Part shown: one piece after another, positions 9,619 through 19,800 of the stretch
Position numbering within the stretch: the stretch's first letter is position 1
Layout of the letters: each line of letters opens with the position of its first letter
DNA from: Gammaproteobacteria bacterium
GTDB lineage: Bacteria > Pseudomonadota > Gammaproteobacteria > CAIRSR01
Assembly (NCBI GenBank): GCA_963575655.1
Contig: CAUYTY010000261.1
Coordinates: 1-64,000 of the forward strand
DNA: 64,000 nt
Reading direction: 5' to 3'
The notes under the pieces: generated by a model
Told to the model about the DNA's origin: nothing
Databases searched by the model: none
The model's input: only the letters and a program-made list of their open reading frames with translations
Made by a program: the position numbers and the translations under genes

Positions 9619-9695
9619 AGTTATCACTCTGAGGAGAAGTTTTAGTCGTAGATGATTCTACGAAAGGATACAATCCCGCGAGCGCGTTTTTACTA

Positions 9696-9723
9696 GGTTG
9701 GGCCTGCTTGCGTCGGCCCAACC
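9696..9723. repeat. Hairpin in the pyrG-kdsA spacer
   Basis: GGTTGGGCC and GGCCCAACC form a perfect 9-bp stem with a 10-base loop. No T-run follows on the minus strand, so it is not a standard intrinsic terminator for pyrG. Similar GTTGGGC...GCCCAAC arms occur inside the element at 18462. Confidence 0.5.
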
Positions 9724-9753
9724 AACGATTCCGCATTCAACGAGTTGCATCTT

Positions 9754-11403
<1,650 letters not shown>

Positions 11404-11428
11404 TTAAGGGGGAAAGGATTGGTAGCGG

Positions 11429-12829
11429 TCAGCGCCTAAACGAACCAATCTCGGAACGAGTCTTCTCTATCATTTTGGGCGTCTGACACGAAACCATAAC
11501 AAGCTCTTTGACGAATTCCTGGATGCGTTTATCGGAAATATCACCATGGTTCTTTATTAAATCCCGATTAACTTGTACCACCAGGTAGGGATTCCGTCCC
11601 GCAGAATGATTAGTTCTCTCAAGCACCGAACCATCAAATTCGATCTGGCTACCTGGATAATCTAGCACCCAGGAGCTATAGGTCCTATGAAAACGCTCTA
11701 TCAACTCTGGACGGTGGCTTGAAGGAAATTCCTCGGTTGCGTGTAGGTAGTGGGTCCGGTAGGGAAGGTAATGGCCCAGTGCCGTGACATCCATATCCCT
11801 TTCGTCGATGGGCTCGTTCTTTTTGGTGGTAGCATTCCAGCGATGTGTTTCTCGCTCCGTCTCAAACAAAGTCGATAAGCGGCGCCCCAGGGGCAGTAAC
11901 ATTTTTGTCGCATAATCGGTCTCAGAGGTCAATACCGCCACGACAGGAAGCTGCGACCCGAAATAGGTGGCATGTCCCGCAGCCAAATCACTCAACGGGG
12001 TGAATTGCAGTGCGGTTAGCGCCGGATTGATCAGTACCACTAGATTACCAAAACCGGTTACATCGCCTTGAGTGCCTTCTGGGGCAATGGTTTGAATAAA
12101 CCGACTTTTGAGCGCCTGCGTCACCGCAGCGTAGGTGGCGGTACCACCGAAACCATTACCAATAACAGCCAACCGGGTACGGCTACCATCACCGCCGATA
12201 CTATCCTTATCCTGCTTAATTCGCTCCAGACGACTCAGGACCTCACTAACACCGATCTCACCAATTTTCCGGGCAGTGTCTCTGCGTTCCCAAAAGCTGA
12301 GGTTGTCGAATATCGAGGTGGTAATCGTTCGCCCACGCCAACCTAGATATACCCCCACTACTTGGCGTGGCGGTTCATTGCTGTCTAGACTGATTCTCTT
12401 TTCCGATTCGTTAATCTGCGCCAACAGTTTGCGGAAGGTATCAACATTGTCATCTCCTGGCGCCGCATTGTGCTGCCAGCCATGCATAAATACCGTAATC
12501 AGCAGATCTTTGCCCACTGCTTCTTCATAAATCGTATTCAATACGGCTTCCATCTGTTTCCGATCAAAAAGTAATCCTTGATCGTCAAACTCGACAAATC
12601 CCAAGAGATATTCTTGGCTAACGGCTGAATCTTGATTTTGATTGGAGTTTGACTCTGAAAGATATTGATATTTCTGCAGGGCGTGAGACTCACACTCGGC
12701 GGAAGGCGTTGCGGCCTGATTTACGCACAAGCTGGTCTTCGTTCGATATTGCTGGTGCGGTGTACAGGCACTCAACCCGAGGGCCAGCAAGAGGATCGTG
12801 GCTGAGAGTTTGAGTTTGGTTCCGCGCAT
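11429..12829 (-). CDS. Putative lipoprotein with alpha/beta-hydrolase-like core
   Basis: A 466-residue protein with a lipoprotein signal peptide (hydrophobic ATILLLALGLSAC, lipobox LSAC at about residues 19-22), so probably membrane-anchored in the envelope. A central region has hydrolase-like strands: LLITVFMHGWQHNA, VVGVYLGWRG, and LAVIGNGFGGTATY at the place of the nucleophile elbow. That elbow reads G-N-G-F-G, so the usual Ser of GxSxG is missing and ordinary esterase activity is doubtful. It ends 37 bp upstream of the pyrG start on the same strand and might be read through into pyrG. No family name is recognised with certainty. Confidence 0.75.
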   Translation of the reverse strand: MRGTKLKLSATILLLALGLSACTPHQQYRTKTSLCVNQAATPSAECESHALQKYQYLSESNSNQNQDSAVSQEYLLGFVEFDDQGLLFDRKQMEAVLNTIYEEAVGKDLLITVFMHGWQHNAAPGDDNVDTFRKLLAQINESEKRISLDSNEPPRQVVGVYLGWRGRTITTSIFDNLSFWERRDTARKIGEIGVSEVLSRLERIKQDKDSIGGDGSRTRLAVIGNGFGGTATYAAVTQALKSRFIQTIAPEGTQGDVTGFGNLVVLINPALTALQFTPLSDLAAGHATYFGSQLPVVAVLTSETDYATKMLLPLGRRLSTLFETERETHRWNATTKKNEPIDERDMDVTALGHYLPYRTHYLHATEEFPSSHRPELIERFHRTYSSWVLDYPGSQIEFDGSVLERTNHSAGRNPYLVVQVNRDLIKNHGDISDKRIQEFVKELVMVSCQTPKMIEKTRSEIGSFRR

Positions 12830-13333
12830 GGTTTTGCCTCAATTTAGGATGGTGTTTGTTGTGGGGTTCCGGCGCTGCCTCAGCCGCGCCACTGTCGTCC
12901 CTCGGCCAGGGATCGACGGAAGGCAAGGGGCTAGATCCACGGCATGACTGAATTTAAGGAGGATCGGTCGGGGATTTTACGGTTGCACGCGAATGTCTAG
13001 GGTGCAGCATCTTCCCGTGCACACAATTTGTGCTCGTTCACCAAGGCCGCCGGGTTCGCGACCGCACCCACATGGGGAAGATAGGATAATATGAACTGCC
13101 CGCCGGAGGACACCGGCAAGAAGGTGGGGCTAGACGATATTCAACAAACCCAGCCGTCAGACAACTAGAAAACGCCATAATAACAAACGGTTACAAGATG
13201 GTAACGGTGCCGAAGATAGCACCGCTACCTATTGACTGGATATGATTCAGTATCACTTGCGCCCCTCACACTGGCGCACAACCCGTGTACACTAGGCCCC
13301 CCGTGAGGATCACGCCTAGATCCGGAGGCCCCG
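12830..13333. other. Intergenic region between divergent genes
   Basis: 504 bp between the minus-strand lipoprotein and the plus-strand membrane protein, so it should contain both promoters. I see no TIR element and no convincing gene. A 26-codon frame from 13091 exists but has no supporting feature. No clear promoter pair could be fixed by eye. Confidence 0.6.
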
Positions 13334-14305
13334 ATGAACTCGATACAGCCCCCCCCATCCCAAAATTCCGAACAACCTACTCCCTCGCTGCCCCCTCAGC
13401 GTTCGCTTTTCCGTCATCTCTGGACCAAGATCCCGCGTTCTGTCCATATCGGAGCGGCGATCTTGATGCTGTGCCTGGTGAGCTGGGTCGGCTACGCGAC
13501 AAGTGGCCAGTTCCTGGGTGCCATTGACCAGAAAGCACAACTTATCGCTAGAAAAACCGTAGAACAGACGGCGGCGGCGTTCCTAATAGCCAAGTCAGTC
13601 AATGGGGCGGTATCCGTGGCCTCCACCTTTACGGTTGGGGCAGGGGCACTGGTCAATGGTTCTATTGAACCGGGCAAAGTCTTGGACCCCTTCGACCGTT
13701 TGATTGATGATTTCTCCGATTACTTATTGGTGGCAGCCACCGCTGCCACGCTCACCGAATTGATCCTAGTCATTGACAGCAGTGTCGGTTTCAGTATTAT
13801 CATCCCCTTTTGTTGTTTCTTAGGGTTTTTGGTATATCTGTTACGGCATAGCCGAAGTGGTTGGAAATTCCATATTGGTAGCCTATGCCAGACGGTTTTG
13901 GCGTTTGTCGTGTTGCTACGGTTTGGATTACCGTTGGTGATGATTGTCTCGCACCAGGGCTACGATGTCTTTCTGGCCCCTCCCTACGAGCAGGCGCAGA
14001 CACGATTAAACGACATTCAAAACAAAACCAGGGCGATGTATGCAACCATCACTGAATCAAAAGATCACAGTGAGCAATGGATGATCTCGCGCTGGTTTGA
14101 TACGGCCTCCGACAAAGTAGATGGAGTGCGCGCGGCGGCGGCCGTTCTCAGAGATAATTTTGACCATTTTTTCGATGCGATATTCACCATGACTGCGGTA
14201 ATGGCCCTAGAGATCCTCCTTTTGCCGGTAGCGTTGGGTTGGATAATGTGGCGATTGACCCGTCGAATTACTGGCGCGCTGTGGTATCGAGAGATCCCAG
14301 CGTAG
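13334..14305 (+). CDS. Multi-spanning membrane protein of unknown function
   Basis: 323 residues with a Pro/Ser-rich cytosolic N-terminus (1-35), then hydrophobic segments near 42-60 (IGAAILMLCLVSWVGYA), 80-105, 128-148, 151-169, 184-208 and 275-300, with a hydrophilic, probably helical stretch at 215-270. The start has GGAGG five bases upstream of the ATG. I do not recognise a family. It is divergent from the lipoprotein gene and followed by holB with a 166-bp gap. Confidence 0.7.
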   Translation: MNSIQPPPSQNSEQPTPSLPPQRSLFRHLWTKIPRSVHIGAAILMLCLVSWVGYATSGQFLGAIDQKAQLIARKTVEQTAAAFLIAKSVNGAVSVASTFTVGAGALVNGSIEPGKVLDPFDRLIDDFSDYLLVAATAATLTELILVIDSSVGFSIIIPFCCFLGFLVYLLRHSRSGWKFHIGSLCQTVLAFVVLLRFGLPLVMIVSHQGYDVFLAPPYEQAQTRLNDIQNKTRAMYATITESKDHSEQWMISRWFDTASDKVDGVRAAAAVLRDNFDHFFDAIFTMTAVMALEILLLPVALGWIMWRLTRRITGALWYREIPA

Positions 14306-14471
14306 CTGGGTCGCGGGATTACGATATAGAACGACCGGCGTAACTATTTAGAATTTCTTCTGGTGCACTACTACATGGTGCAATGCTTTGTAGTAGCGCA
14401 TAAGTTTTTTGGTACACACAATGTTTTGTCCGCCGTATGTAGCTTATTAATCCCGCCTAAAGTTCTGCTGA

Positions 14472-15575
14472 ATGTCCGATCCCGCCATCCTGCCTTGGCA
14501 ATACGATATCTGGGAACACCTCGTAGCCCGTTACCGAACCGGACGCCTACCCCACGCCCTACTCTTTTCCGGCCCTCGGGGGGTAGGAAAGACGACCCTC
14601 GCTCGTTGTTTTGCCCATACATTATTGTGTGAGAAACCTACCGATAGTGGCCTTGCTTGTACCACCTGTCCCGCCTGTCGACGCCTTCTGGCAGGATCGC
14701 ACCCCGATTTTCTGTGGGTACAACCCGAGGCTAAGACTCGGGCGGAAGGCAAGATAGCAAGTCGAGAAGAGAGAGATGGAGGGAACAACAGCGCAACGAC
14801 CGAGATCGCCACGACCAGTAGCGGTAGCAACAAAAATGAAAAAGGTGAAAAGGGTGGCCGCATCATTCGGATAGATCAGATCCGCGCACTCGGGGAGTGG
14901 TTTGCCCTCAAACCTCACTATGGTGAACGCAAGGTGGCGCTCATCGTCCCTGCGGAGCAGATGAACATCAATGCAGCTAACAGCCTCCTCAAGACCCTGG
15001 AGGAACCCCCCAACGGGGCGCTATTGATGTTGGTTGCCACCCATCCCGTCCAGCTTCCCGCCACCATCCGTAGCCGTTGCCAGACGTTGACCTTTCCGCC
15101 GGTCGCAACCGAGTCAGCATTGCCCTGGTTAATCAACCGAGGGACCGGAGATCGGGAAGTCGCCGCACTCCTCTTGGCGCTAGCAGAGGGCGGCCCCTTA
15201 ACCGCGCTAACACTGGCCCAGAACGGGACGCTAGAGTATCGTCTGACGCTGTTTGAAGAGCTGGAAGGGGTGGTAACCGGACGTTTGGCCCCAGTAACCG
15301 TCGCACAGTCCTGGATGGCCCGTGAAGTAGAGCAGATTATTGATTTTCAGTGGAGTTGGACGGCAGATATGATTCGACTCTCCCTCGCCTCTCAAGTCGG
15401 TCTCGCCAATCCTGACCTGGCACCACGCCTGATGGTTTTGGCACGACAATTGGGGGTACGTCGCCTGTATGCACTGCTCGACCACTTGGGTGAGGCCCTA
15501 CGCTTGGTTCGAGGACCGACCAATCCCAATCTGCAACTTTTGCTGGAAGACCTGCTCATTCCCTGGCGTGCTTGA
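14472..15575 (+). CDS. holB: DNA polymerase III delta-prime subunit
   Basis: A 367-residue AAA+ clamp-loader subunit. Walker A is GPRGVGKTT (residues 34-42). Zinc-binding cysteines cluster at C53, C63, C66 and C69. The region AANSLLKTLEEPP is the sensor/SRC-adjacent part, and IRSRCQTL holds the SRC motif. Between the zinc module and IRIDQIR lies a low-complexity insertion (about residues 91-128, rich in E, G, N, S, T and K) absent from the usual proteins. In many gammaproteobacteria the order is pabC-mltG-tmk-holB; here tmk is absent and only an mltG remnant is seen 1.4 kb downstream. Confidence 0.92.
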   Translation: MSDPAILPWQYDIWEHLVARYRTGRLPHALLFSGPRGVGKTTLARCFAHTLLCEKPTDSGLACTTCPACRRLLAGSHPDFLWVQPEAKTRAEGKIASREERDGGNNSATTEIATTSSGSNKNEKGEKGGRIIRIDQIRALGEWFALKPHYGERKVALIVPAEQMNINAANSLLKTLEEPPNGALLMLVATHPVQLPATIRSRCQTLTFPPVATESALPWLINRGTGDREVAALLLALAEGGPLTALTLAQNGTLEYRLTLFEELEGVVTGRLAPVTVAQSWMAREVEQIIDFQWSWTADMIRLSLASQVGLANPDLAPRLMVLARQLGVRRLYALLDHLGEALRLVRGPTNPNLQLLLEDLLIPWRA

Positions 15576-15877
15576 GCGCACGGCAAAAAATCGCAACCGA
15601 AAACCAAGCATGTCGAGAACACGACTCTAGGAAAACAAGAAGGTCACGCTAATGTCGAATCAGCGCAAATGGTACGACGGGGAGATTTCAAACCAGGGCA
15701 ACAACGAAAACCATCGCAACGCCCAGGGGTAGAGCAATGAATTCGCCTGAGGGCACAGGACCCGCTCCGCCCGAACACAAATGCAACCGCCTTTTAGCCA
15801 CACCAGCGGTGCACAGAGACATTCGCTAACTCACAAGACTTATATGGTCTCGTGAGGGCTGCCAGCCTAAAAAGCTG
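15576..15877. other. Intergenic region after holB
   Basis: About 300 bp with no convincing gene. Two tiny frames (15652-15732 and 15737-15829) have no recognisable product. An imperfect hairpin, CTCACAAGAC...GTCTCGTGAG near 15831-15857, could end the holB transcript. Confidence 0.5.
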
Positions 15878-15907
15878 CCCCTTTCGTTGCATAGACAACG
15901 AAAGGGG
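15878..15907 (-). terminator. Intrinsic terminator for the gene at 15930-16487
   Basis: Perfect 12-bp arms CCCCTTTCGTTG and CAACGAAAGGGG with a 6-base loop. Read on the minus strand, the stem is followed by CAGCTTTT. It sits 22 bp downstream of the minus-strand stop codon at 15930. Confidence 0.75.
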
Positions 15908-15929
15908 GAGATCTCTTACACCCCTAGCA

Positions 15930-16487
15930 TTATGCAGGAGGGTCGATACGATTAAACCACTTACGGGATCCGAGTCGTGTCCAATCGCGCCTGGGCTGCA
16001 TACCCATGCGCTGAACCACTACCTTCACCCGTTTTCGGGTTTCCTCACGAGGGAGGGCTCCACGGGTCAGGGCTTGATAAAAATCTACCGCCTGCTCGAA
16101 ACGCACGCGGGAAATCTTTGCCTTACCCTTACCTCTGGCAGCAAGTCGCGCTTCTCTGGCGCTTCGTGGCTCCGATAGAAACGTGTGGAGATGTTTTTCC
16201 ACCTGACTCTCTAAAGAAACGCCATCGGCGTTGATGGTCTCATGGAGTAGGGCGCCAGCTTCTTTCAAGCTTAACCCAAACTCGGTAAGACCCGCCTTGA
16301 GCAGCTCACGCTCATGCTCCAGGAAGACAATTTTCTGTGGCCTGACATGCAGACGCACGTAGTCAGCGTAACGCTTGGCGACAACGCGGCGCGTATAACG
16401 CTCGCGGGGGTATGTGTCCTCCACGGATTTCAGTCTCGCCGGTGCGGAAGAATGGTGAAAACTACCATTGGCATGAGGAGAAAGCAA
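15930..16487 (-). CDS. Hypothetical basic protein
   Basis: A 185-residue, Arg/Lys/His-rich, soluble protein with no signal or membrane segment. It contains predicted helices such as FLEHERELLKAGLTEFGLSL and RSAREARLAARGKGKAKISR, and a basic C-terminus. The family is not recognised. Its charge would suit nucleic-acid binding, but that is a guess. A good terminator follows at 15878-15907, which supports it being transcribed. The start is uncertain; later Mets are absent, so the N-terminus could begin at another codon. Confidence 0.55.
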   Translation of the reverse strand: MLSPHANGSFHHSSAPARLKSVEDTYPRERYTRRVVAKRYADYVRLHVRPQKIVFLEHERELLKAGLTEFGLSLKEAGALLHETINADGVSLESQVEKHLHTFLSEPRSAREARLAARGKGKAKISRVRFEQAVDFYQALTRGALPREETRKRVKVVVQRMGMQPRRDWTRLGSRKWFNRIDPPA

Positions 16488-16619
16488 CCCATCCTGGAAA
16501 TTCGCTGCATCGGGTCACATCCCCAGCACAACGCGCTACTATTCCCCATGATTCTCTCACAACAGATGATTATTTTACGATAGTTCTCCTCCCTGTGCGC
16601 GTGCTCCTGTACCTACTTA

Positions 16620-16708
16620 ACCCAAGTTGCTACCTATGTGGTGAGAAACGAAAAAGCCCTTCCCCCGGAGGGAGAGAGGAGAAAAGCGTGCTAGGTGGCA
16701 ACTTGGGT
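16620..16708. repeat. TIR element (ACCCAAGTTGCCACCTA family), type C copy 1
   Basis: 89 bp with inverted ends and an interior containing CTTCCCCCGGAGGGAG. The left end is ACCCAAGTTGCTACCTA and the right end TAGGTGGCAACTTGGGT. It is flanked by TACTTA at 16614-16619 and 16709-16714. It is the best preserved copy of the 89-bp type (others at 24878 and 26821). Confidence 0.9.
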
Positions 16709-16984
16709 TACTTACTATTGATAGTGGCAATGGACGTCGCCACGCCCCTCCTAATCTCCAACGCGCGAGTCTTCCTCGCGCCCCCCCACCTGTCCAAGGG
16801 ACATTGCTACCACGCGGTAGCCCCGCATACCAACCTCCCTGCCTTGGCCCAGGATCTGCCCCGAGTATCGCATCATCAAGTACCGGTATCTTACTGTGCT
16901 GGGTTGCTGGTGTGGAGAATGGTACCGACTCTAAGCCTGGGAGCATCCATTGCCTTTCCGAGCCCTACGGCTTGAGCAGCGCCC

Positions 16985-17215
16985 TCGCTGGTAGTTTTCG
17001 GCACGCCGACCCACAACTGGATACCCTACAACACTTATATCCACCAGAGCCTACCTTCTACCCCCATCGCCCTACCCAGCCTTACCTCCTTGCATGCCAC
17101 CCGTACATCCCACACTGGGGAAGGAACTTTACTTCGTATCGGAGGGAAACAACACACATCAGTTTTCCGTTACCCTGGAGAAGCATCATGCCGCAGCACG
17201 TCACTATCGCATAGC
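16985..17215 (+). pseudogene. mltG: Remnant of mltG (endolytic murein transglycosylase), C-terminal part
   Basis: Three frames together spell an MltG-like C-terminus: RHADPQLDT (ending near 17029), then YNTYIHQSLPSTPIALPSL and TSLHAT (about 17030-17090), then GKELYFVSEGNNTHQF and SVTLEKH (about 17118-17200). At least two frameshifts separate them and no full gene is present. MltG normally cuts nascent peptidoglycan and often lies next to tmk and holB, and holB is 1.4 kb upstream here. The assignment is from remembered family motifs. Nothing recognisable is seen in 16715-16984 or in 17216-17520. Confidence 0.6.
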
Positions 17216-17520
17216 GCCCACTAGCACGCGCGTCGATCCTAGCAAAACTCCATTACGCCCTGCACAGCGTTGCGAAATCAACAGCTTGCGTAGGATTGTT
17301 TAAAAATCCACCAATCATTCAAGTGATCGGTTATCGACACCAAGACTTCCACTTCCCTCCCAGGGAGGAAACGGTTGTAGATCGGATTTTTGAAGAATGG
17401 TTTTACGGGGGTTAATTGGGAATAAAAAGAAACGCGATCAGTCTTTTCCTGGTCACGCTTCCCCCCCTAATAAAAGCTAGTTATAATGCAAAGACTATTT
17501 TATCCGGTAGGAGAACTATC

Positions 17521-18456
17521 ATGTCCGAAGGCGATAAATTTCGCTTGGTTACGCGCAGTGACTTTGACGGTCTGATGTGTGCTGTGCTACTCAAACACCT
17601 CAATCTGATCAACGATATCAAATTTGTCCATCCTAAGGACATGCAAGATGGAAAGATTGAGATAACCGAACGGGACATTACCACCAATCTTCCCTTCGTC
17701 CCAAAGGTTCATCTGGCCTTTGATCATCATCATTCGGAGACGTTACGCAATCCTGGGGAACGTTCCAATCATATCATTTTTCCCGACGCCCCCTCTGCCG
17801 CACGAGTAGTATATGAACATTTTGGAGGGGCACGAACCTTTCCTAGTGCGTGGCAGGAGATGATGACCGCTGTGGATAAAAGCGACTCTGCCCAATTCTC
17901 CAGAGACGAGATCCTTAATCCCACCGGATGGGTCATGCTCAACTTTCTAATGGACTCTCGTACCGGGCTGGGTCGTTTTCGTGATTTCCGTATTTCTAAT
18001 TATCAATTGATGATGGACCTCATCGATTATTGCAGAAATCATGATATCGACGATATCATGAAACTGCCTGATATCCAGGAACGAGTCGAACTCTATACTG
18101 AGCATGAAGAGAAATTCTATGATCAGATCCAGCGCTGCGCAACCGTCCACCAGAATTTAGTCGTCCTCGATCTACGCAAAGAAGAAACGATCTTTGCAGG
18201 CAATCGTTTTGTTATCTATGCCCTCTATCCTCAGTGCAATATATCCATCCACGTACTCTGGGGACTCAAACTCCAAAATACTGTTTTCGCTACGGGCAAA
18301 TCCATTCTAAATCGCACCAGTAAAACCAACATCGGTGAGCTGATGTTGCAATATGGTGGTGGTGGGCACCCCAATGCAGGCACGTGCCAGATCGAAAATG
18401 ATAAGGCAGAAACGATTCGGGTAGAGCTGATCCGCCGCATTACTACCGATGGTTAG
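17521..18456 (+). CDS. DHH-family phosphoesterase (exopolyphosphatase-like)
   Basis: A 311-residue soluble protein. The N-terminal DHH domain has the metal motif RSDFDGLMCAVLLKH (residues about 12-26) and FDHHHSETLRN. The C-terminal DHHA1 domain ends with YGGGGHPNAGTCQI. This family includes nano-RNases/pAp phosphatases and proteins annotated as exopolyphosphatase-like; the exact substrate cannot be told. The start at 17521 (MSEGDKF) has TAGGAGA upstream, and the open frame back to 17416 is not needed by the fold. A TIR element begins 5 bp after its stop. Confidence 0.85.
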   Translation: MSEGDKFRLVTRSDFDGLMCAVLLKHLNLINDIKFVHPKDMQDGKIEITERDITTNLPFVPKVHLAFDHHHSETLRNPGERSNHIIFPDAPSAARVVYEHFGGARTFPSAWQEMMTAVDKSDSAQFSRDEILNPTGWVMLNFLMDSRTGLGRFRDFRISNYQLMMDLIDYCRNHDIDDIMKLPDIQERVELYTEHEEKFYDQIQRCATVHQNLVVLDLRKEETIFAGNRFVIYALYPQCNISIHVLWGLKLQNTVFATGKSILNRTSKTNIGELMLQYGGGGHPNAGTCQIENDKAETIRVELIRRITTDG

Positions 18457-18461
18457 TAGCT

Positions 18462-18615
18462 ACCCCAAGTTGCCACTTACCCGAGATAGCGTAAATTTAT
18501 GTAGGTTGGGCTGATATAAGGAAGCCCAACATTTATGCCGATCCTCAAGTTTGGCTTCTTTACGTCAGCCCAACCTGCGTGATCGACATAATCTCGGATA
18601 GGTAGCAACTTGAGT
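18462..18615. repeat. TIR element with a different interior (GTTGGGCT palindrome)
   Basis: The ends are ACCCCAAGTTGCCACTTA and TAGGTAGCAACTTGAGT. The interior (about 154 bp overall) carries TAGGTTGGGCT and AGCCCAACCTGC arms around a second AAGCCCAAC unit. It begins just after the DHH stop codon and ends about 110 bp before nadC. A flanking duplication is not clear. Confidence 0.75.
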
Positions 18616-18723
18616 TAGTTTAAACCAGTATTGTTGATCGCCTTCCCTCCCAACTCTTTCCAGTGGGTAGGGGCATAGATGGTTACGGATCTGTAATGGT
18701 TCCTCTCGTTGACCTCATTAAAC

Positions 18724-19563
18724 ATGATACCAACCGACCTTCGTGAAACGGTAATTCGAGCATTGGCTGAAGATGTGGGGCGCGGTGATTTGACTGCTGC
18801 CTTGGTGGGAGAAGGAATTGAAGCCACGGCTACGGTAATCTCTCGGGAGTCGGCAGTACTTTGCGGTTGTAGTTGGTTTAACGAAGTATTCCGTCAACTC
18901 GATCCAAGGATAATAGTGAAGTGGTTGGCCGATGAAGGCGACAACATTGTCCCGCAACAGACCCTTTGCCGATTGCAAGGCTCCGCGCGGGCATTACTTA
19001 CCGGCGAGCGTAGCGCACTTAATTTTCTTCAAACCCTCTCCGGCACGGCTACCATCAGTCGTCGTTTCGCCGAGGCAGTGGCCGGGACTTGTACCCGCGT
19101 TTTAGATACGCGTAAAACCCTCCCTGGACTTCGCAATGCCCAAAAATATGCGGTTCGGGTCGGAGGTTGTTATAACCATCGACACGGCCTAGATGACGGT
19201 ATCCTCATCAAAGAGAATCATCTCTTCGCCATGGGATCAATTGCTGCGGCGGTAACTGCCGCACGCACACTGATCCCACCGGGAATGAAGGTCGAGGTCG
19301 AGGTTGAAAATCTAGAACAGGTGGTTGCAGCCATAGAGGCAGGCGCTGACCTGCTGCTGTTGGACAATTTTAACCTAGATAACCTTCGTCAAGCGGTGAG
19401 TTTGTGTCGCGGACGGGTCCTCACGGAATCTTCGGGAAATGTAACCCTAGCAACGATTCGTACTGTTGCCGAAATTGGGGTTGATTTTATTTCCACCGGC
19501 GCCATGACCAAAGACGTACGTGCGGTGGATTTGTCCATGCGTTTCGCGCCGAGAGAGTACTAA
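18724..19563 (+). CDS. nadC: Quinolinate phosphoribosyltransferase (nicotinate-nucleotide pyrophosphorylase)
   Basis: A 279-residue enzyme of de novo NAD synthesis, converting quinolinate and PRPP to nicotinate mononucleotide. Motifs are ALAEDVGRGDLT at the N-terminus, RSALNFLQTLSGTAT, VLDTRKTLPGLR, QKYAVRVGGCYNHR, IKENHLFAMGS and, late, LESSGNV-type and FISTGAMTK. The ATG at 18724 gives the usual length; no strong ribosome-binding site is visible upstream. A minimal TIR hairpin follows 23 bp after the stop. Confidence 0.95.
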   Translation: MIPTDLRETVIRALAEDVGRGDLTAALVGEGIEATATVISRESAVLCGCSWFNEVFRQLDPRIIVKWLADEGDNIVPQQTLCRLQGSARALLTGERSALNFLQTLSGTATISRRFAEAVAGTCTRVLDTRKTLPGLRNAQKYAVRVGGCYNHRHGLDDGILIKENHLFAMGSIAAAVTAARTLIPPGMKVEVEVENLEQVVAAIEAGADLLLLDNFNLDNLRQAVSLCRGRVLTESSGNVTLATIRTVAEIGVDFISTGAMTKDVRAVDLSMRFAPREY

Positions 19564-19586
19564 TCGATATGTTGACTAGGTTATCT

Positions 19587-19630
19587 ATCCCAAGTTGCCA
19601 CCTAGCAAATTGCTAAGTGGCAACTTCAAT
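19587..19630. repeat. Minimal TIR hairpin (solo inverted ends)
   Basis: 44 bp consisting almost only of the two inverted ends back to back: AAGTTGCCACCTAGCAA then TTGCTAAGTGGCAACTT. It has no interior, so it is the smallest member of the TIR family in the window. It may be an internal-deletion form or the basic unit. It lies 23 bp after the nadC stop. Confidence 0.8.
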
Positions 19631-19800
19631 TGTTTATTCACAGTTTTCTGATATTACCCGTTAACGTTTCCTTCGATAATCATTCGCCCCCCCAATAGGA
19701 GGAGGCAGAGGGAGTGAACAGTTACTCTCTTCGAGATTGGTTACTGTAAGGGCGCATCGGCTATCCACTTAACCCGCAACACCTGTTTTTACGCATCCCC

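Noticed and set aside
9554-9736. 60-codon minus-strand frame between pyrG and kdsA
   Set aside because: It ends in a decayed TIR element and starts in a hairpin, and the sequence is low-complexity Ser/Thr/Pro without homology that I recognise.
15737-15829. A 30-codon frame with GGGGTAG upstream
   Set aside because: Too short to judge, no recognisable peptide, and no neighbour that would suggest a role.
16804-17214. A 136-codon open frame on the plus strand
   Set aside because: Only part of it matches MltG and the remainder of the MltG signal is in the other two frames, so it is a fragment of a decayed gene, not a gene in itself.
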